Shown: positions 44,567 through 52,730, numbered from the stretch's first letter. The stretch: DNA of 64,000 nt from Bacillota bacterium (GCA_029781045.1 JAKOXL010000023.1:42173-106172); one strand, 5' to 3'. Program-made: numbers and translations. Notes: generated by a model not told the origin, from the letters alone.

Positions 44567-44788
44567 CTATTCGGCTGGGAAAAGCGGAGTCACTTCCCGG
44601 GCCACAACTCGGGCAGCCTTTATGGCTACTAAGGGGCCGGTGGTGGAAGTGAACACGTTCTTATCAATAATGGTCTGCATGACCTGCTGCACCTCCGCCT
44701 CCGTCAGACCCGGCTTGGGGTCGGGAATACTGAGGGTAACCGTGTTACCCAATTCGGTAAGAAAAGACAGCTGCAGGGTAATAGACAT
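44567..44788 (-). CDS. DUF2922 family protein
   Basis: 73 residues, the whole family length: LQLSFLTELGNTVTLSIPDPKPGLTEAEVQ and a central MQTIIDKNVFTSTTGPLVAIKAARVV. Small soluble alpha/beta protein of unknown role. ATG follows GGGAGGTGACTAGGA. It forms an operon with the DUF1659 gene 44 bases upstream and yvrJ downstream. Confidence 0.92.
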   Translation of the reverse strand: MSITLQLSFLTELGNTVTLSIPDPKPGLTEAEVQQVMQTIIDKNVFTSTTGPLVAIKAARVVAREVTPLFPAE

Positions 44789-44832
44789 TCCTAGTCACCT
44801 CCCTTCATCTGTTATTGGACTCGTAGCTAGTC

Positions 44833-45057
44833 TTACTCATCACTGAGCTTGTGGTCGTCCACTCGGCGAACGGCGGCCAATGGGTGCTCTTGCAGCTCGG
44901 CCATGGCTAATGCCACCGCATGCACATCCTCATCGGCAGCAACCGGACTAACCCGGCTGTAAGAGATGTTGCGCAGGATGGGCTCGCCATCGCCATCTAC
45001 CCCCGTCTGTACCACCAAAACGAGGCGGCTGCTGACGGTTTCCTTCACAAATGCCAT
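44833..45057 (-). CDS. DUF1659 family protein
   Basis: 74 residues from ATG 45057 (GGGAGGTGAAAGGA directly upstream); the frame extends to 45114 but the family begins at MAFVKETVSSRLVLVVQTG. It continues with DGEPILRNISYSRVSPVAADEDVHAVALA, the DUF1659 core. Function unknown. First gene of the DUF1659-DUF2922-YvrJ set. Confidence 0.92.
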   Translation of the reverse strand: MAFVKETVSSRLVLVVQTGVDGDGEPILRNISYSRVSPVAADEDVHAVALAMAELQEHPLAAVRRVDDHKLSDE

Positions 45058-45277
45058 TCCTTTCACCTCCCAACTCCCCAGAGTGATTGGCGCCAATCGG
45101 GTTGCTTTTAGCATAATCGCTGGGCTAGAGTGGTGCGAATGGCGAGTTTAATGCAATTCCCGTAAGAATACTGCACTGTAGGGGTGCGCAAGCACGGGAA
45201 ATAGGTTCGCCGCGCCTTTGCCTATGGCCAAGAGGGCCCCAGTCAGAGGAAACTTGTTAAAAGGGACAAAAAATACG

Positions 45278-45306
45278 GGCTGTCGCAAAAGCAGTTGCGA
45301 CAGCCC
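45278..45306. repeat. GGGCTGTCGCAA hairpin next to the MITE-like element
   Basis: Arms gggctgtcgcaa/ttgcgacagccc with loop aagcag (approximate). It precedes the left end of the element at 45320 by 13 bases; the same order is present at 1849/1899 and, inverted, at 30744/30702. Confidence 0.75.
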
Positions 45307-45319
45307 GTCGTGTTTTGCA

Positions 45320-45551
45320 GGCCGTTGGGCATACTAGAGCGCCTGTGCCCAACCTCTGTTGGAATGAGCTCGGCTCGCCAAGGGCAGCGACGGCATTCGC
45401 ACTGGTTGGCTTAGTAGGACGGGTAAGTGGGCTCAATATAACTCCTATTTAAGCAGGCCTTAAGGCAGCTCGGCCTCTTGTCGCTGCTTATCCTTGGCTC
45501 CCTCGCTCTTCTTAATGGGGGCCCAACGCGCTGTGCGTATGACCAACGGCC
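45320..45551. repeat. MITE-like element, long copy
   Basis: 232 bp with imperfect terminal inverted repeats: left end ggccgttgggcatactagag then cgc (45320-45342) and right end gcgctgtgcgtatgacc then aacggcc (45528-45551). Interior blocks gtgcccaacctctgttgg, ctcggctcgccaagggcag and tgtcgctgcttatccttggc match the copy at 1899-2041, plus about 90 extra bases (about 45382-45473). No transposase. The 45058-45459 gap otherwise holds only the hairpin at 45278. Confidence 0.7.
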
Positions 45552-45678
45552 TTGTGGCTAGGGCATGGGAGAGCCAAATGCGACAGCCCCCTAGGGAAAT
45601 TAATATGAGGGCAACTAGCCCGCCCATCAGTGGGCTCCTATCCTGTTCGGTCAGTATGAGAACGGCTTTGCTTGCCAT
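45460..45678 (-). CDS. Small membrane protein whose C-terminus is encoded by the MITE-like element
   Basis: 72 residues. The ATG at 45678 overlaps the stop of the upstream ygbA-like gene as TAATG, so translation is coupled. Residues about 15-42 (SPLMGGLVALILISLGGCRI…) make one transmembrane helix. From about residue 43 on (RPLVIRTARWAPIKKSE…) the codons lie in the repeat element ending at 45551, so the original C-terminus was probably replaced. No family recognised. Confidence 0.45.
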   Translation of the reverse strand: MASKAVLILTEQDRSPLMGGLVALILISLGGCRIWLSHALATRPLVIRTARWAPIKKSEGAKDKQRQEAELP

Positions 45679-45998
45679 TAGCTCTTTTTCCTGCTTGTAA
45701 GCAGATGACGAATGGCCAGGATCGGGTGATAGAAGATCATTCTCGGGCCCGAGAAACGCATGACTTCAATAATTCTCTCGCGCATCTCAGGCTTATAGCA
45801 ATGCACCTCACAATTAGAGCAAAAGGTTTTTGTTTCCATAAATGGACAAGAATCGGCGCGTTCTTGGGTATAGTCGGAGAGCTCCATGCAGGCTTCACAT
45901 AGTCCTTCCGCCGCATGACGGTGCTTTCTGCAATATAGCGCTATCATCTGCGAGACAATTCTCTTCTCGGCTTCCCGTTTCTTCTGTATTGACCGCAT
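45678..45998 (-). CDS. YgbA-like protein (nitrous oxide-stimulated promoter family)
   Basis: 106 residues from ATG 45998, 8 bases after AGGGGG and overlapping the stop of the GGDEF gene (TGATG). Cys-rich protein with EKRIVSQMIALYCRKHRH near 10, GLCEACMEL near 32, CPFMETKTFCSNCEVHCYKPEMRE near 51-74 and GPRMIFYHPILAIRHLL near 85, the full YgbA pattern. E. coli YgbA is linked to nitrosative stress and iron-sulfur repair; the exact activity is unsettled. Confidence 0.9.
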   Translation of the reverse strand: MRSIQKKREAEKRIVSQMIALYCRKHRHAAEGLCEACMELSDYTQERADSCPFMETKTFCSNCEVHCYKPEMRERIIEVMRFSGPRMIFYHPILAIRHLLTSRKKS

Positions 45999-47091
45999 CA
46001 ACTAAGCCCCCTAGCCTGACTTGCTTTTTCTATCTGGTTCTTGCCTTTATGTTTAGCTCTGTACAATAGTTGATCAACCTGCTCTAACAGACTGGTCAAA
46101 TCGTCATTCGCTACTTCTACCACACCACCACCAAGTGTTAGTTCTATATCGCTTTCCCATTCGATATCTAGAACCTCCCGGCGAATACTCTCTATCAGAG
46201 CAAATCCTTCTTCAATGCTGGTATCACGCAGAATAATAAGAAACTCATCGCCTCCATAACGACCTAATATATCATTTTGCCTCAGGTTACCTTTTATTGT
46301 GTTGACTATCCTCTTTAGGACATAATCTCCATACAAGTGCCCGTAGGTATCGTTTATAGCCTTAAAATTATCCAGATCGATCATAGCCACAGTTAGTTTC
46401 TTATTTTCTTTATGCGCCGCCTCAATCTCTTCTCTTAAGCAAGACGCAATAAACCTTTGATTAAAAACTCCTGTCAAATAATCTCGGTTATTGATAATTC
46501 TTGCAACATCCTATTCTTAGCCTCTATCTCGGCCAGATATTGCTTAGATTTTTGGAGTTCGTCCATATAGCTATCAATGAGCACAGCAATTAGAACGGTA
46601 ATAGAAAACAGGCAAACAAATAGACCGAAAGCTAAATCTACATAGCGAACCAACTGGGAGTCATAGACGAAAACCAGATCTGGTCTCTGGTACTCAACAA
46701 CCATTAGACCAGCCACGACTAAAGCAAAAAGAAGAAAGATTACCTTTCTCTGTAATCCAACAAGCAATAAGGCTATTATTCCGGCGTTTATGATTATGTA
46801 ATAGGGAATACTGGTGTAGGTCCCCCCGGCCACCAGCCACATGGTAGGGAAAAAAACGAAACTTAAAAGTATAACAACTACCAATGACAATAACTCATAT
46901 TTTCCGCTGGTTCGAAAAGCTATATATAACCCTACGGTAATAACCCCACAAGCAGCGGTTATTAATATGGGTACCGTTCCTAAACCTAGAAAATAGTTCA
47001 TTAGACTACAAGAAAAGGACATACATATACCTACCAAAAAGACCACGTTGAATAACCGGTGCCTTAAAGAAGTATGCTTGGCATATTTCAT
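45998..47091 (-). pseudogene. Membrane diguanylate cyclase gene split by a 2-bp frameshift
   Basis: The 5' frame (47091-46474) encodes 205 residues with five to six membrane helices and a linker ending NRMLQELSIT, then stops. The GGDEF domain continues in another frame from about 46477 (LTGVFNQRFIASCLREEI…) with RYGGDEFLIIL, the catalytic motif, to 45998. The junction reads ataaccgagattatttgaca; deleting one GA dinucleotide gives …SITDYLTGVFN, the normal family sequence. So the gene was a single cyclase making c-di-GMP. A TTG at 46477 might restart translation of a soluble GGDEF domain. Confidence 0.85.
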
Positions 47092-47238
47092 TATTAACCC
47101 TCCAATGGCTGGCCAGCAAAAGACCTAACTTTGAAAGAATAATAATAAACTTCCCCATAGACGTCAAACCACAAATAATAAAACTAGTAATTTATCGGCA
47201 CCATAGCTTTGTGCAAAATCGCTTTCGATACGTACCAA

Positions 47239-47294
47239 AAGGGGTTTCCCAGCATCAGCTTCTGGCAAAGCAGCCGATGCTAGGAAACCCCTTA
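47239..47294. terminator. Long hairpin downstream of the esterase gene
   Basis: Arms aaggggtttcc/ggaaacccctt with an inner gcatc/gatgc stem. A related but shorter ggtttcc/ggaaacc hairpin is at 50531. Confidence 0.7.
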
Positions 47295-47319
47295 GTATTG
47301 GCCATCTCCATCAAAGGCA

Positions 47320-48231
47320 TCACTTACCCCCCAATTTTCCCGCATAAACATCGTTTATGAATGCCTCAACTTCAACCCAGGCCCTATTAGCTTCTGACAG
47401 CTCGGGAAATAACATCTGAAACACATGGAACATACCGGGATATGTGGTCTGCTGAATAACGACTCCGGCGTCTTCAGCTTTCTGTGCCACCTTAACGGTA
47501 TCGTCGAGTAGCAGCTCGTCGCCCCCTACCTGCATGAGCATAGGCGGGAAACCATGATAATCGCCGTAAATCGGTGAAATGTAAGGATCGTCGGCCCGAT
47601 TGTCCCCCACATAGGCAGGAGTTCTACGTCGGTAATTTAGATTGGTCCAGGCGGACATGGTTATTAAAGCTGCGGGCATAGGCAGGTTATTATCTCGGAT
47701 ATAAAGGGCAGTCGCCAACGCCAGACCGCCGCCGGCCGAGTCGCCAGCTATAATGATGTGTTCTGGCTCATAACCCTGTTCTAAAAGCCATTTATAGGCT
47801 AGCACCGAATCTTCCAAAGCCGCAGGATAAGGATGTTCGGGAGCCACCCGGTAATCAACAGTCAAAACTCCGGCTCCGCTTAAGTTAGCATATTGCACTG
47901 CCGCTCGCCGGTAGGTTACACCGTTATCGGCTAGGGAGCGCCTATAGGCCCCACCATGCAGCTGTAAGATTGCTTTATCCGGTCTAGCATCCTTTACCTG
48001 CACCCATTCCATCGTGATACCAGCAACTTTCTTAACTTCTAATAGGAAGTCCTCCGGCAATGTCCAGTTAGCATTCAGCTGGTTTAATAGTTCAATGTTG
48101 CTGTCGCCGCCAGCCACTAGCTTGTTTAGCCAGTAGGACCGATTCTTGAGGTTCCCGAACATGTACAAAACACCTCCGACAATTAAGGCAGCAACCAGCA
48201 TAAACACAATCCATTTGCTCCTATTCATCAC
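47320..48231 (-). CDS. Alpha/beta hydrolase, HSL-type esterase with N-terminal anchor
   Basis: 303 residues. One N-terminal membrane helix (about 7-26, WIVFMLVAALIVGGVLYMFG) tethers an extracellular or membrane-facing esterase domain. Oxyanion motif LHGGAYRRS near 92 (HGGG-like) and nucleophile GDSAGGGLA near 163 with Ser; catalytic Asp and His are predicted in the GGDELLLDD and MFHVFQ segments near 253 and 280. ATG overlaps the MarR gene by 11 bases; the two form an operon in which the MarR protein probably controls the esterase. Confidence 0.9.
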   Translation of the reverse strand: MMNRSKWIVFMLVAALIVGGVLYMFGNLKNRSYWLNKLVAGGDSNIELLNQLNANWTLPEDFLLEVKKVAGITMEWVQVKDARPDKAILQLHGGAYRRSLADNGVTYRRAAVQYANLSGAGVLTVDYRVAPEHPYPAALEDSVLAYKWLLEQGYEPEHIIIAGDSAGGGLALATALYIRDNNLPMPAALITMSAWTNLNYRRRTPAYVGDNRADDPYISPIYGDYHGFPPMLMQVGGDELLLDDTVKVAQKAEDAGVVIQQTTYPGMFHVFQMLFPELSEANRAWVEVEAFINDVYAGKLGGK

Positions 48232-48670
48232 CTACATCCCCGGTCTCCTCAAGAATCTCCTGGTAGATTGCCGCCAACCTATCGATTAATTCAATCAATT
48301 TGTCCGTATCCGAGTCGCCTAAGGCCTCCACCAGTCGGTCAGCAATACTCAAAATCCTCCTGTTGGCCCCTTCTAGGGCTTCGATGCCAGCTGCAGTCAG
48401 CTCAATGTTGATGCTTCTTCGGTCCTGCTGATCAATGTGGCGGGTGATGAAATCACGATGTTCCAGTTTGTTAAGGATACGGGTAATGGAAGGGCGGGAT
48501 AACTCGAGGATCTGGGATAGATCGGCCGGCTTACCCGTATCTGACCGCCGTATGTTGCGTAAGACCAAATACTCACCTAAAGAGAGGTTGCCGCTGGTGA
48601 TTAGCTTACCTAGTTGCCTTCTCATATTCAGACAGGCGTATAACAGGCGGGCTCCTTTTTGCTGTTTCAT
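48221..48670 (-). CDS. MarR family transcriptional regulator
   Basis: 149 residues. Winged helix-turn-helix dimer: GEYLVLRNIRRSDTGKPADLSQILELSRPSI with recognition helix SRPSITRILNKLE near 69, wing RHIDQQDRRSINIELTAAG near 88-106. Probably senses a small phenolic or drug-like ligand and autoregulates through the palindrome at 48689-48711. ATG follows TAGGAGGTTTTTCT. First gene of the marR-esterase operon. Confidence 0.93.
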   Translation of the reverse strand: MKQQKGARLLYACLNMRRQLGKLITSGNLSLGEYLVLRNIRRSDTGKPADLSQILELSRPSITRILNKLEHRDFITRHIDQQDRRSINIELTAAGIEALEGANRRILSIADRLVEALGDSDTDKLIELIDRLAAIYQEILEETGDVGDE

Positions 48671-48688
48671 AGAAAAACCTCCTACGAC

Positions 48689-48711
48689 AATAGTTTTGTA
48701 TGTAAACTATT
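48689..48711. promoter_or_regulatory. MarR-type operator palindrome
   Basis: Arms aatagttt/aaactatt around tgtatgt, 19-41 bases upstream of the marR ATG, overlapped by a second palindrome tttgtat/atacaaa (about 48695-48720). Size and position fit a binding site for the adjacent MarR dimer. Confidence 0.7.
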
Positions 48712-48755
48712 ATATACAAAAACGACCTTGATCGCACTAGAGATGGAGAAAAAAA

Positions 48756-48780
48756 CGGTAGCTTCCCGTTACAGCTACCG
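48756..48780 (-). terminator. Terminator of the sensor diguanylate cyclase gene
   Basis: Stem cggtagc/gctaccg directly after the stop codon at 48782, followed on the minus strand by gttttttctcc (seven T). Confidence 0.88.
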
Positions 48781-48781
48781 A

Positions 48782-50350
48782 TTAATCTCCTACTCCATAT
48801 TCTATTCTGTTACGGCCAGCGCTCTTGGCTTGGTACAATAGTTTGTCCGCCATGGCTACAACCTCGTCCGAGGAGATTGCCGATGAATATTGAACAGTAA
48901 TCACGCCAAAACTGGCGGTAACAAACTCCGAAACGGGAGATTTTTTGTGCTCAATTCCTAGCTCCCTAATTCCTTGCCGAATCCTCTCCGCGACTTGCAC
49001 TGCCCCCTGCAAGTCGGTATCAGGCAATATGCAGGCAAACTCCTCTCCCCCATAACGGGCTGCCAAATCAACGGCCCGGTTTATGCTGCTGGCTAATACG
49101 CTAGCAATCTGGCGCAAGCACTCGTCACCCATGACATGCCCATAACAGTCGTTATAGTCTTTAAAGTGGTCTATATCTAACAGGATAACTGATAGCTTAG
49201 AGTTAGAACGTCGAAGACGGGAATATTCGTGCTCTAAAGCGGCATCGAAGCGGCGTCTGTTGGCTATACCTGTGAGGCTATCCATATTGCTCAACTCGGT
49301 CAACCGACGATTGGATTCTTCTAGCAACAGCTCCATCTCCTTTCTATCATTAATGTCGGTAAACATACCAAAGGAACCTTCAAAGTTGCCCCGCTCATCA
49401 AATATCGGCTTGGCAGAAATCAAAAACCAACGGAGCTGGCCGTCTTTCCGCAACAGGCAGCTTTCGTAAACCGACCCCTCCCCCCTCTTTCGTAGCGACT
49501 CCTGATAGCGATATACATCCATATGACTCTCCGGGAAAAAAGAAGCATATGCCCTACCCAGCATTTCATTCGCCGTATACCCTAACATCGCCGCCATGTT
49601 CTCGTTGGCAAAGGTGACTCTGTAATGTTCATCAAAGATAAGAATGCCCTCAATAGCTGTCTCCACGATCTGTTGGAATCTAGTTTCGGCCGTTTTCAAG
49701 CTTTCCTGCATCGCTAATACTTGCAGATCGCTTCTTTCCTTAGCCAGCATGAGCAAAATAAACCCGCTTAGGAGGAATATGCAATAACTCACACCGGGAA
49801 TGATGCCGAACATAACACTACCCCAGAGATTTAACGCCTGCAGAGGTAGACTGAAGCACATGATGGCACTGGCAAGGAAAACTAAACCACTTACACCATA
49901 ACCGACAGCTAAAAGCAACGATAGCGACGATTTCCTATCGGTGCCAAATAGGAAAAGGCTAGGCAAAAAATACAAAACACTTTGGAGAAGCAACACAAAT
50001 CCAACCCGATAAGGCGGAAATAGAAACACGGTGGCCCAACAGGCGAGTATGATCCCGGCAGAGGTTAATGTATGTAGCCGACGCTGTACCGATTGGCCGG
50101 TCAAAGTGCGAATAGTCCAGGCCTCATAGGCACAGCCCAAAAGCAGAATTATGTTGGCTAAGATCGTTAGAGCGTCAAAGGTGCTAGTCCGGTAATAAAG
50201 CAACAAAGATCCGGTAGCTTGTAGCATTTTAGCTGGAATCCAGAAAGGAACTTCCTGCGGATTAGTCCGCTTATATTTAAGTACTATTAGTAGCAGCCCC
50301 AACAAAAAGGAACCGACGGCCAGCATCAACATTACGGTTCTTAGCTCCAT
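48782..50350 (-). CDS. Membrane sensor diguanylate cyclase (7TM-PAS-GGDEF)
   Basis: 522 residues. About seven to eight N-terminal helices (1-215), then a PAS domain (about 225-340, IEGILIFDEHYRVTFANENM) and a GGDEF domain (about 350-520). The catalytic motif is GGEEF in RYGGEEFACILPD near 440, an active variant; DSLTGIANRRRFD marks its start. Makes c-di-GMP in response to a signal sensed by the membrane or PAS part. No inhibitory RxxD site immediately before GGEEF was noticed. ATG follows GAGGGGGACGA. Confidence 0.92.
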   Translation of the reverse strand: MELRTVMLMLAVGSFLLGLLLIVLKYKRTNPQEVPFWIPAKMLQATGSLLLYYRTSTFDALTILANIILLLGCAYEAWTIRTLTGQSVQRRLHTLTSAGIILACWATVFLFPPYRVGFVLLLQSVLYFLPSLFLFGTDRKSSLSLLLAVGYGVSGLVFLASAIMCFSLPLQALNLWGSVMFGIIPGVSYCIFLLSGFILLMLAKERSDLQVLAMQESLKTAETRFQQIVETAIEGILIFDEHYRVTFANENMAAMLGYTANEMLGRAYASFFPESHMDVYRYQESLRKRGEGSVYESCLLRKDGQLRWFLISAKPIFDERGNFEGSFGMFTDINDRKEMELLLEESNRRLTELSNMDSLTGIANRRRFDAALEHEYSRLRRSNSKLSVILLDIDHFKDYNDCYGHVMGDECLRQIASVLASSINRAVDLAARYGGEEFACILPDTDLQGAVQVAERIRQGIRELGIEHKKSPVSEFVTASFGVITVQYSSAISSDEVVAMADKLLYQAKSAGRNRIEYGVGD

Positions 50351-50530
50351 TCGTCCCCCTCACCCCATCAGTGTCCCTCTAGCTGTAGCAGAGCCAAAAG
50401 CATGCACAGGTGGCTTATGGCATAAATCATTAAATAAACGAATAGTTGTCCTTGAATTATTACGTAAACATCTAATAATGTCAATAAGTTAATACATTTA
50501 ACTGAGCACCACTCCAATGGGAGTATAAAA

Positions 50531-50562
50531 AGGGTTTCCCGACGTTAATGTCTGGAAACCCC
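50531..50562. terminator. Hairpin downstream of cheX
   Basis: Arms gggtttcc/ggaaaccc with about 14-base loop, A-rich left flank giving a T-run on the minus strand (ttttatactcc). The 50351-50592 stretch otherwise shows A/T-rich DNA with no gene. Confidence 0.65.
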
Positions 50563-50592
50563 GTAGATATGTACACCGTTTTCTGTCTAAGG

Positions 50593-51039
50593 CTAAGGCC
50601 GATTTAATCTAATCTCTAGACATATCTCACCAATAGCTGTGCCAAGACAGCTACTTGTTTCAAGATCATATTTCTTATGGTTTTCAATCTCGCATTGTAC
50701 CGGAGGCAATAAATTACACTGCATCTCGCTATCGGAAAGTGCCGTCAGAACATTACCGCTTATGATGTTGGCTATCTCTGATATGGCCGATGTTACGAAG
50801 AGATCCACCTCTTCAAACTCCATCCCGCTCATTATTCTTACCATGTTAAGCGATGTGGAAACCGGGAAGCGGAAAACAACCTCCCCGTCAAGGTCACCCA
50901 CAATGCCGATGGCGATGTCAACCTCATCGTCGCACTGGAAATCCTCTGCCTGACGATGGGAAATATCCGTAATGTTAAGCATCAAATTGAACACATTACG
51001 TGTTGCCTCAACGAAAGCGTTGTAAAGCTTATCCTTCAT
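50593..51039 (-). CDS. CheX-like chemotaxis phosphatase
   Basis: 148 residues of the CheC/CheX/FliY family. The single helix motif E-x-x-x-N-x-x-x-G in SAISEIANIISGNVLTAL near 85-102 carries the Glu/Asn pair that attacks phospho-CheY. N-terminal half includes DDEVDIAIGIVGDLDGEVVFRF. No other chemotaxis gene is nearby, so it may serve a receiver domain outside classical chemotaxis. ATG overlaps the bacteriohemerythrin gene by 11 bases: the pair is one unit. Confidence 0.9.
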   Translation of the reverse strand: MKDKLYNAFVEATRNVFNLMLNITDISHRQAEDFQCDDEVDIAIGIVGDLDGEVVFRFPVSTSLNMVRIMSGMEFEEVDLFVTSAISEIANIISGNVLTALSDSEMQCNLLPPVQCEIENHKKYDLETSSCLGTAIGEICLEIRLNRP

Positions 51040-51469
51040 TTCCGCTCAGCCCTTTCCTTTTTGCATATTCCGCTATGCGTTGGTCTTCTGCGGCCACATG
51101 GTTAATCAGCCATGCCAGCAGTCGGCCTCCAAACTGTTGCATCAAATCCTCGTTATGATCGGATTGCTCGTATTGCTGAGAAACTTCTTGCACGTATTGG
51201 ACCATACCATCATGTATCTGCTTATGAAACTCATAACCAGGATAATCGATCTTTTGCTGATAATCCTCTTCTGCGCGGAAATGCTCTACAACGTATCTCT
51301 TCATGAACTCCAGTGTGTCATCCAGCTTCGGAATCTTTTCCTCCCAAGCATCCTCTGATCGTAATACCTGTAAAAACGACCCGACGCGCCTAAACAGTTC
51401 TTTATGTTGTGCATCGATCAGAGGAACGCCCAGCTCATACTGGTCTTTCCATAACATAATGCTATCCAT
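51029..51469 (-). CDS. Bacteriohemerythrin
   Basis: 146 residues, four-helix bundle binding O2 at a di-iron site. Ligand segments in order: LIDAQHKELFRRV (His near 21), VVEHFRAEEDYQQKIDYPGYEFHKQIH (His and Glu near 58-62, His near 76 and 80) and LLAWLINHVAAED (His and Asp near 117-121). Stores or senses oxygen in anaerobes. It is translationally coupled to cheX and lies near two diguanylate cyclases and bacterioferritin. Confidence 0.94.
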   Translation of the reverse strand: MDSIMLWKDQYELGVPLIDAQHKELFRRVGSFLQVLRSEDAWEEKIPKLDDTLEFMKRYVVEHFRAEEDYQQKIDYPGYEFHKQIHDGMVQYVQEVSQQYEQSDHNEDLMQQFGGRLLAWLINHVAAEDQRIAEYAKRKGLSGNEG

Positions 51470-51612
51470 CCTTTCTTATCTCTTAGTTGCTTTAGCTAAA
51501 TATAGTTGATATACATTCGATCCGCCTGGCGAAAATAGCCACCCCTAGCCTCATCTTACCTATCCTTATCGGCAAGGACTCCCCAACAGTAAAGGCCTGT
51601 TCACAAATTAAC

Positions 51613-51651
51613 AAATCCAAGGGGCTGTATTTGCTACAGCCCCTTGGATTT
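51613..51651. terminator. Perfect 17-bp hairpin between bfr and the hemerythrin gene
   Basis: Arms aaatccaaggggctgta/tacagccccttggattt with loop tttgc. It follows the stop of bfr (minus strand) and has T-rich ends on both strands. Confidence 0.9.
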
Positions 51652-51674
51652 AGCTCTACCTGTAAGTAAAGTAA

Positions 51675-52139
51675 TCAAACCTGCGTTGTCAGGAAGATAG
51701 GCAAAGTCATCTGCTCAATCTGATCTAAGAGTTCTTCCAGTTCGTCCAAATGACGATCTTCGTCCTTTAGGATTTCTACAAGCATATCCTTTGTTGCATT
51801 ATCGCCTAGCTCACCTGCAAGCGCTATGGCATCATTATAAGCCTTTATTGCGCTTTCCTCTGCCCACTTGTCATACTCCACCTGCTTAGGAACGTCTTCT
51901 CCGATCTTAATCTTGTTAAGCTCGGTTACGATAGGTTTGCCGCCAAGGAACAGAATCCTACCAATAAGTTGTTCCGCGTGTTTCATTTCCTGTATTGCCC
52001 GCTTCTCGAAGCCTTCATGTAGCTTACCATAGCCCCAGTCCTCGCACATTTCGGCATGTACGATGTACTGGTTGATGGCCGCAAGCTCGTCCGCCAGCAG
52101 CCCATTAAGGGCTTCAATGAGTTTTGGGTTTCCTTTCAC
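51675..52139 (-). CDS. bfr: Bacterioferritin
   Basis: 154 residues from GTG 52139, spaced 7 after AGAGGAGGT. Ferritin-like four-helix protein that oxidises and stores iron. Di-iron ligands: Glu18 in LADELAAINQY, EMKHAEQ (Glu and His near 51-54) and EDRHLDELEELL (near 127-130). The heme-ligand Met of classical Bfr would be near 52 (QEMKHAE). Full length. Likely driven by the promoter at 52193-52221. Confidence 0.93.
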   Translation of the reverse strand: MKGNPKLIEALNGLLADELAAINQYIVHAEMCEDWGYGKLHEGFEKRAIQEMKHAEQLIGRILFLGGKPIVTELNKIKIGEDVPKQVEYDKWAEESAIKAYNDAIALAGELGDNATKDMLVEILKDEDRHLDELEELLDQIEQMTLPIFLTTQV

Positions 52140-52192
52140 AAGTATACCTCCTCTTTTTAAGTAGTGACGATGATACTGTCGTGTTTTACAAT

Positions 52193-52221
52193 ATTCTATC
52201 TATTATCGTTCCTCTTATCAA
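52193..52221 (-). promoter_or_regulatory. Promoter of bfr
   Basis: Minus strand ttgata (52221-52216), 17-base spacer, tagaat (52198-52193), about 50 bases upstream of the GTG start. Confidence 0.6.
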
Positions 52222-52550
52222 CCATTTTATTCAATTCTTACCCTCTTAACGCTTTATCGCGTACCATAGATGATACTAGCAGTGAAATATATCATAACAG
52301 GTCTTGCACATGTCAGGTGTTAACCCCACATCCCCGGTGGGAGAACATGTGCACCAGCTGTGCCTCCCGCACACTGAAACCTTTTTGCCGCTCCATAAAC
52401 CGGTACCCCTGGGCCTGCCCTAGCAGCCGGCTAATATAAAAGAACCTAAGGTGGAAACTACCTTCGTAGGCTTAATTGCTTATAGTTTAGGATTATCGTA
52501 TATGATGTTCCTCGGGAATTTCTCTAATTAGGGCTATGAAGAATATTAGT
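52222..52550. other. Intergenic stretch with possible gene remnant
   Basis: 329 bases. A minus-strand frame from about 52469 to 52313 reads …SRLLGQAQGYRFMERQKGFS…MFSHRGCGVNT and has a coding-like composition but no start or ribosome site; its family was not recognised. A plus-strand frame (52164-52439) looks like its shadow. Nothing else seen. Confidence 0.3.
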
Positions 52551-52730
52551 CTATATCAATTTACATGGATGATATATTTCGCCACAGGTGGGACATTTAT
52601 ACTCGGTATTTTTTCGCTTATACGAGTACCTCGAAACTAGTATGCTTTTATTACATTTCGGGCAGAGTACGGGTTGAGATCTTATCAACCTTACTGCGAT
52701 GTCCCGAGTTAGATTTGTATTGCTAGACAT
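52551..52730 (-). CDS. Small zinc-ribbon protein (59 residues)
   Basis: Short gene from ATG 52730, 4-5 bases after AAGGGGGAG. Basic N-terminal region (NLTRDIAVRLIRS) followed by CPKC near 23-26 and CPTC near 47-50, a four-Cys zinc ribbon with a strand-forming middle (ILVSRYSYKRKNTEYK). A DNA- or RNA-binding role is plausible. No named family recognised. Confidence 0.65.
   Translation of the reverse strand: MSSNTNLTRDIAVRLIRSQPVLCPKCNKSILVSRYSYKRKNTEYKCPTCGEIYHPCKLI

Noticed and set aside
52164..52439. 91-codon plus-strand frame
   Set aside because: Covers the bfr promoter region and has no ribosome site; the opposite strand looks more coding-like in its second half.
52313..52469. Possible new gene on the minus strand
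   Set aside because: Coding-like sequence, but no start codon with a ribosome site and no recognisable family; kept only as a possible remnant.
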